Positions 6,261 through 8,907 of a DNA stretch of 8,907 nucleotides are shown here, piece by piece. The notes under the pieces are model-generated. The model was not told the DNA's origin and did no database searches. It saw nothing but the letters and a program-made list of their open reading frames with translations. The translations under genes and the position numbers were made by a program. Source of the DNA: Candidatus Fermentibacterota bacterium (GTDB lineage Bacteria > JAFGKV01); contig JAFGKV010000249.1 in NCBI GenBank assembly GCA_016928395.1, positions 1 through 8,907 of the forward strand, written 5' to 3'. Numbering within the stretch: position 1 is the first letter of the stretch; every line of letters begins with the position of its first letter.

Positions 6261-7499
6261 TTATTGGACCTTGGCTTTGTAGCAGATGACTTCCATGGGT
6301 TCGGGTTCTTCGCCGGCCTCGTCGGCTCCTCCCCCACCCTGCAGGGCCATGGCGGCCTCCAGGAAACCCTTGATGCATATCATCCGGCCATTGCGGCCAA
6401 AGATCACGCCATCCTTCTCGCCATTGCCCGGGCACTTGACCTGAACCTGCTTCACAAACACCCCGGCCGGGTCGAACACATCGAAGGTCGTGATGATGCC
6501 CGTGGGCTGGTTGCGGTTGCCCTGGCTTGTCTGCACCCAGAGTGTGCCGTCATCGGCGATATGAAGCCGCCCGATGTCCGGTTCGGTGTCGCAGAGCTGC
6601 ATATCCACGGGCACTGGAATCTGCTTCTTCTGCGAATCAGCAATGGCATTGATCCGGGCCATATCGGCTTCGGTTCGATTGAGGCTCGTATACGCCCGCT
6701 CAATCACCCGCTCCAGTGTACCCTCGGGTGCATATACCTCGATGGCATAACGGTTGCGGTGGGGCGCGGCGTAGATGCGCCCGTCGGGCCCCATGGTCCA
6801 CCGCCGGAAGTGCACGAAATGCTGCTCTTCCTCGGTGATCTTCAAGTTCTTGAAATCCCACTGCACGGCCTTCTCCAGGTACTTGACCTTCTCAGTGCCG
6901 CCCATGTCGAAACTGCTGAGGAAGTTGGTCCTGGTCTGGGTTCCCTGGGCCTGGTCCATGGAGATTCTCGTGCCGGAGAGTACAAGATTGCCCCCTCGCT
7001 GCAGGGCATCGATAAGCAGCACGAATCCGCCCTGGGCAGGATCGTTGCCGCCCACGGAGATGCTGCCCGTGGGCGTCCCATCGGGCCGGATCTTTACAAT
7101 CTTGCCAGGGAAGGCCTGCACCAGGCCGATACTGGTATCAGGGAGGAAGAGCATATCCACGGGGCTATTGGTCTCGCCTGGCCCTTCACCCTGGCGACTC
7201 AGGGTTTGAAGATGCTCCCCGTCGGCCGAGAATACCTCGACCTGCGACAGCTGCGTGTCCAGCAGATACACACTGTTCGCCTCGTCCACCAAGACCTGGG
7301 TGATGAGCCCGAACACCACATCCTCATCCTCGCCTCCGGCGCGCCACAGCTCCTCCAGCTCAAGAACCTCGGTACCCGCGGCAGGTGACGCTGGGTTCTT
7401 GACGTGGGGTACTCCGTCGACCACTACCTGATTGGCCGCGGATACGGGACCGAATACGAGGGCAAGAAGCAGGATGGATGTCAACACGATCTTCGACAC
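6261..7499 (-). CDS. Secreted six-bladed beta-propeller protein (paralogue 2)
   Basis: A tandem paralogue of the downstream propeller gene, of unknown function. With a GTG start at 7499 it is 412 residues, close to its 419-residue sister. The N-terminus then reads MSKIVLTSILLLALVFGPVS, a typical Sec signal peptide cleaved after V-S-A (19-21). Shared motifs in order: LWRAGGED (51-58), SVYLLDTQLSQVEVFSADGE (76-95), GEGPGE (104-109), FPGK (130-133), MGPDGRIYAAPHRNRYAIEV (236-255), and the C-terminal MEVICY (402-407). Before that tail is a Gly/Glu-rich linker absent from most of the sister protein. The frame stays open upstream to an ATG at 7739, but that extension has no signal-peptide character and runs through the divergent promoter region. 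ATG 7505 lies only two bases from GGAGG, whereas GTG 7499 lies eight bases away, so I prefer GTG. Likely first gene of a two-gene unit with the other propeller. Confidence 0.88.
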   Translation of the reverse strand: MSKIVLTSILLLALVFGPVSAANQVVVDGVPHVKNPASPAAGTEVLELEELWRAGGEDEDVVFGLITQVLVDEANSVYLLDTQLSQVEVFSADGEHLQTLSRQGEGPGETNSPVDMLFLPDTSIGLVQAFPGKIVKIRPDGTPTGSISVGGNDPAQGGFVLLIDALQRGGNLVLSGTRISMDQAQGTQTRTNFLSSFDMGGTEKVKYLEKAVQWDFKNLKITEEEQHFVHFRRWTMGPDGRIYAAPHRNRYAIEVYAPEGTLERVIERAYTSLNRTEADMARINAIADSQKKQIPVPVDMQLCDTEPDIGRLHIADDGTLWVQTSQGNRNQPTGIITTFDVFDPAGVFVKQVQVKCPGNGEKDGVIFGRNGRMICIKGFLEAAMALQGGGGADEAGEEPEPMEVICYKAKVQ

Positions 7500-7507
7500 G
7501 ATCATAG

Positions 7508-7512
7508 CCTCC
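7508..7512 (-). promoter_or_regulatory. Ribosome binding site deciding the start of propeller paralogue 2
   Basis: GGAGG on the minus strand, eight bases before GTG 7499, two bases before ATG 7505, and inside codons 2-3 of a frame opened at ATG 7514. Only the GTG has normal spacing. ATG 7514 has no purine-rich site ahead of it. Start choice changes the protein by 2-5 residues only. Confidence 0.6.
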
Positions 7513-7586
7513 ATTGAGGGTGACGATACGGTGGCAACCCTTGCCAACCAACCCAGCTCGCCGCAGATAGCGGGCCCACATGAGAG

Positions 7587-7615
7587 AGAGACACAGAGCA
7601 GACCTGGGTTGTCAA
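7587..7615 (-). promoter_or_regulatory. Candidate promoter for the propeller unit (perfect -35, weak -10)
   Basis: The minus strand has an exact TTGACA at 7615-7610, about 110 bases before the GTG start. At a 17-base spacer the -10 position reads GTCTCT, and at 16 bases TGTCTC; both are poor. The -35 match is good but could be chance, and GC-rich candidate-phylum promoters may not follow this consensus. Confidence 0.25.
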
Positions 7616-7759
7616 TCCTTACTACCGTCCAACCCTCCCCGCTATTCACCGGCCGCGTCCGCTGCCTGGGCATCATGAAGACCGCCGTTTTTGGACTTCG
7701 GCTGTCGGTAATCTTGACGAAAGCGGACAACCGCGGCATTCATTCCATGGATAGTACCA

Positions 7760-7779
7760 CTATTCTACTATTAGAATAG
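7760..7779. promoter_or_regulatory. Perfect inverted repeat, possible operator or leader hairpin
   Basis: Arms CTATTCTA (7760-7767) and TAGAATAG (7772-7779) are exact inverse complements around the spacer CTAT. A second pair, ATAGTA (7751-7756) and TACTAT (7766-7771), overlaps it. The block is AT-rich within GC-rich surroundings. TAGAAT at 7772-7777 also resembles a -10 hexamer, but no matching -35 is seen at 16-18 bases. It may be a repressor site for the phosphoesterase, or an RNA hairpin next to its ribosome site. Confidence 0.5.
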
Positions 7780-7781
7780 CT

Positions 7782-7788
7782 GAAAGGA
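7782..7788 (+). promoter_or_regulatory. Ribosome binding site of the metallophosphoesterase
   Basis: GAAAGGA five bases before the ATG at 7794. It follows the right arm of the palindrome by only two bases, so protein binding or RNA pairing at the palindrome could affect ribosome access. Confidence 0.7.
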
Positions 7789-7793
7789 CTGCC

Positions 7794-8669
7794 ATGCCGG
7801 GCCAACGACAGACCAACTGCCTGTTCGTGAGCGACCTTCACGGATCCGGACACCGCTATGGAATGCTCTTTGCCGCCATATCGGAACGTCGCCCCGACGT
7901 GGTGTTTCTCGGTGGAGATCTTCTGCCGTCCGGCATGCTTCAATTCGCCTCCGGCACCGTCCACGATGATTTCATCAATGAGTTCCTGGCCGGCGAGCTC
8001 GACCGGCTCAGGAAGGCCATAGGTCTGGCGTATCCACGCATCTTCGCAATCCTGGGCAATGACGATGCTCGGTTCGAGGAGCCGGCGATGCTGGATGTCG
8101 CGGCCAGAGGCTTGTGGCACTATGCGCACAACCGGAGGTTCCAGGTTCGTCACTATGAGATTCATGGCTACAGCTTCGTGCCTCCCACGCCCTTTCTTCT
8201 AAAAGACTGGGAACGCTACGACGTTTCGAGGTACGTGGATCCTGGGGCCGTCCCTCCTGAAGAAGGATTCAGGACCGTGCCCATGTCGGAGTCGGAGATC
8301 ACGTTCACGACCATTCAGGATGATCTGGCACGCCTCGCGGGAGATCGCGATCTTTCCCACTCCGTATTCCTGTTTCACGCGCCACCCTACAAGAGCACAC
8401 TGGATCGAGCCGCTTTGGACGGCAAGATGGTGGACCACGTGCCGCTGGATGTCCATGTCGGGAGTATCGCCGTCGCCCGGTTTATCCAGGAACGGCAACC
8501 TTTGGTGACGCTCCACGGGCACATCCACGAGTCGGCCCGGATCACCGGCGCATGGCGAGATCTCATCGGCCGAACGCACATGTTCAATGCCGCTCATGAT
8601 GGCCCAGAATTGGCACTGATCAGCTTCACCCTGGAGGACCCCGGTTCGGCCACGCGCGAACTACTGTGA
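7794..8669 (+). CDS. Calcineurin-like metallophosphoesterase
   Basis: A cytoplasmic 291-residue dimetal phosphoesterase; the substrate is unknown (phosphodiesters or phosphomonoesters are both possible in the family). Metal-site motifs appear in the family order: FVSDLHG (Asp14, His16), FLGGDLLP (Asp42), ILGNDDARFEE (Asn89, with Asp90 where many relatives have His), FLFHAPPY (His195), and HGHIHES (His243, His245). No signal peptide or transmembrane segment is seen. The stretch about 120-185 between GND and the HAPPY motif is probably a lid or cap and carries few recognisable features. The ATG has GAAAGGA five bases upstream. It is transcribed divergently from the propeller genes, with an AT-rich palindrome 14 bases before the start. 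Fold assignment is secure; naming a specific enzyme such as a cyclic-nucleotide phosphodiesterase or UDP-sugar hydrolase would be a guess. Confidence 0.93.
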   Translation: MPGQRQTNCLFVSDLHGSGHRYGMLFAAISERRPDVVFLGGDLLPSGMLQFASGTVHDDFINEFLAGELDRLRKAIGLAYPRIFAILGNDDARFEEPAMLDVAARGLWHYAHNRRFQVRHYEIHGYSFVPPTPFLLKDWERYDVSRYVDPGAVPPEEGFRTVPMSESEITFTTIQDDLARLAGDRDLSHSVFLFHAPPYKSTLDRAALDGKMVDHVPLDVHVGSIAVARFIQERQPLVTLHGHIHESARITGAWRDLIGRTHMFNAAHDGPELALISFTLEDPGSATRELL

Positions 8670-8907
8670 CCCACCGCAGATCCGCGGCGTGCCTCGCTAC
8701 CCATGTGCTCTTAGCCGTTTCGTACGGAGGAGGCTGTCAGCTGTCGGCCGTCAGCTCACTCCTCACTCGTCACTCCTCACTCAGGGTCGGTGTCGCTCTC
8801 GAGACGCGTACCTTTGAGTGCGAGTGCGTGGATGTACTCTCAAACGAGTGGGGGCCCCGGGCTCGCCCGGACGATACATCTTGTAACTTCCGGTAGCAAT
8901 GTATACC
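8670..8907. other. Non-coding tail after the phosphoesterase
   Basis: No believable gene is seen. Besides the heptamers, there is a short GC-rich hairpin (CCGGG-CTCG-CCCGG, 8857-8869 approximately) without a following T run. A frame starting with GTG at 8666 that overlaps the phosphoesterase stop translates the repeats and has no family resemblance. Confidence 0.6.
8736..8784. repeat. Two heptamer families in one register after the phosphoesterase
   Basis: Seven consecutive 7-base units: GTCAGCT, GTCGGCC, GTCAGCT, then CACTCCT, CACTCGT, CACTCCT, CACTCAG. The switch between families happens exactly at a unit boundary. The array lies 66 bases after the phosphoesterase stop codon. It has no G runs, unlike the other heptamer loci. 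Confidence 0.8.

Noticed and set aside
6198-7388. Plus-strand open frame (about 396 codons) opposite propeller paralogue 2
   Set aside because: The propeller frame has a signal peptide, a paralogue and a ribosome site; the antisense frame has none of these and looks like a codon-bias shadow. The same holds for 5383-6129 opposite paralogue 1.
7624-7634. Single CCGTCCAACC resembling the octamer repeat in the divergent promoter gap
   Set aside because: It is one isolated copy followed by unrelated sequence; too little to call a repeat locus.
8833-8843. TGTACTCTCAA occurs here and at 6-16
   Set aside because: Several 11-base matches are expected by chance in a window of this size, and the flanks do not align, so it is not good evidence for attachment sites or terminal repeats.
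8857-8870. GC-rich hairpin as terminator of the phosphoesterase gene
   Set aside because: The stem is short, it lies almost 190 bases after the stop, and no T-tract follows.
8666-8896. Small frame with GTG overlapping the phosphoesterase stop
   Set aside because: The GTGA overlap looks like coupling, but the translation goes straight through the heptamer repeats (Ser-Ser-Leu-Leu type runs) and has no recognisable domain.

Overview
The window looks like chromosomal DNA from a GC-rich, diderm (Gram-negative type) bacterium. The evidence is a two-gene RND efflux unit with a lipoprotein adaptor, two secreted propeller proteins with Sec signal peptides, and good Shine-Dalgarno sites. I see no transposase, integrase, tRNA, CRISPR array or phage gene. 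Large secreted propellers together with intergenic fields of degenerate 6-8 base tandem repeats remind me of uncultivated lineages of the FCB/Latescibacterota/Eisenbacteria/Krumholzibacteriota kind. That placement is an inference with low confidence.

Layout. Positions 1-108 hold an imperfect palindrome and a G-rich (minus strand) heptamer repeat just after the stop of the first gene. Positions 109-4550 (minus) carry an RND adaptor lipoprotein followed by an RND inner-membrane pump, overlapping by 4 bases (ATGA). No outer-membrane factor and no regulator is visible. Positions 4551-4914 contain no gene but hold three kinds of short tandem repeat: an octamer array, a hexamer array and a second copy of the heptamer locus. 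Positions 4915-7499 (minus) carry two tandem paralogous six-bladed beta-propeller proteins, both exported. Positions 7500-7793 form a divergent promoter region, with an AT-rich palindrome on the right side. Positions 7794-8669 (plus) encode a calcineurin-like metallophosphoesterase. Positions 8670-8907 are non-coding and contain a run of seven heptamers from two sequence families.

How it fits together. The adaptor and pump should form two thirds of a tripartite efflux machine, translationally coupled. The propellers are probably one transcription unit and arose by duplication; their ligand or partner is unknown, and a link to the pump is only positional. The phosphoesterase is transcribed divergently and has its own potential operator.

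The most notable non-genic pattern is that all short tandem repeats sit in the three intergenic stretches that contain the 3' end of a transcription unit. Two of the loci share a conserved flank and can form canonical G-quadruplexes on the sense strand 20-55 bases after a stop codon. I do not see a defence system or another clearly new multi-gene system.
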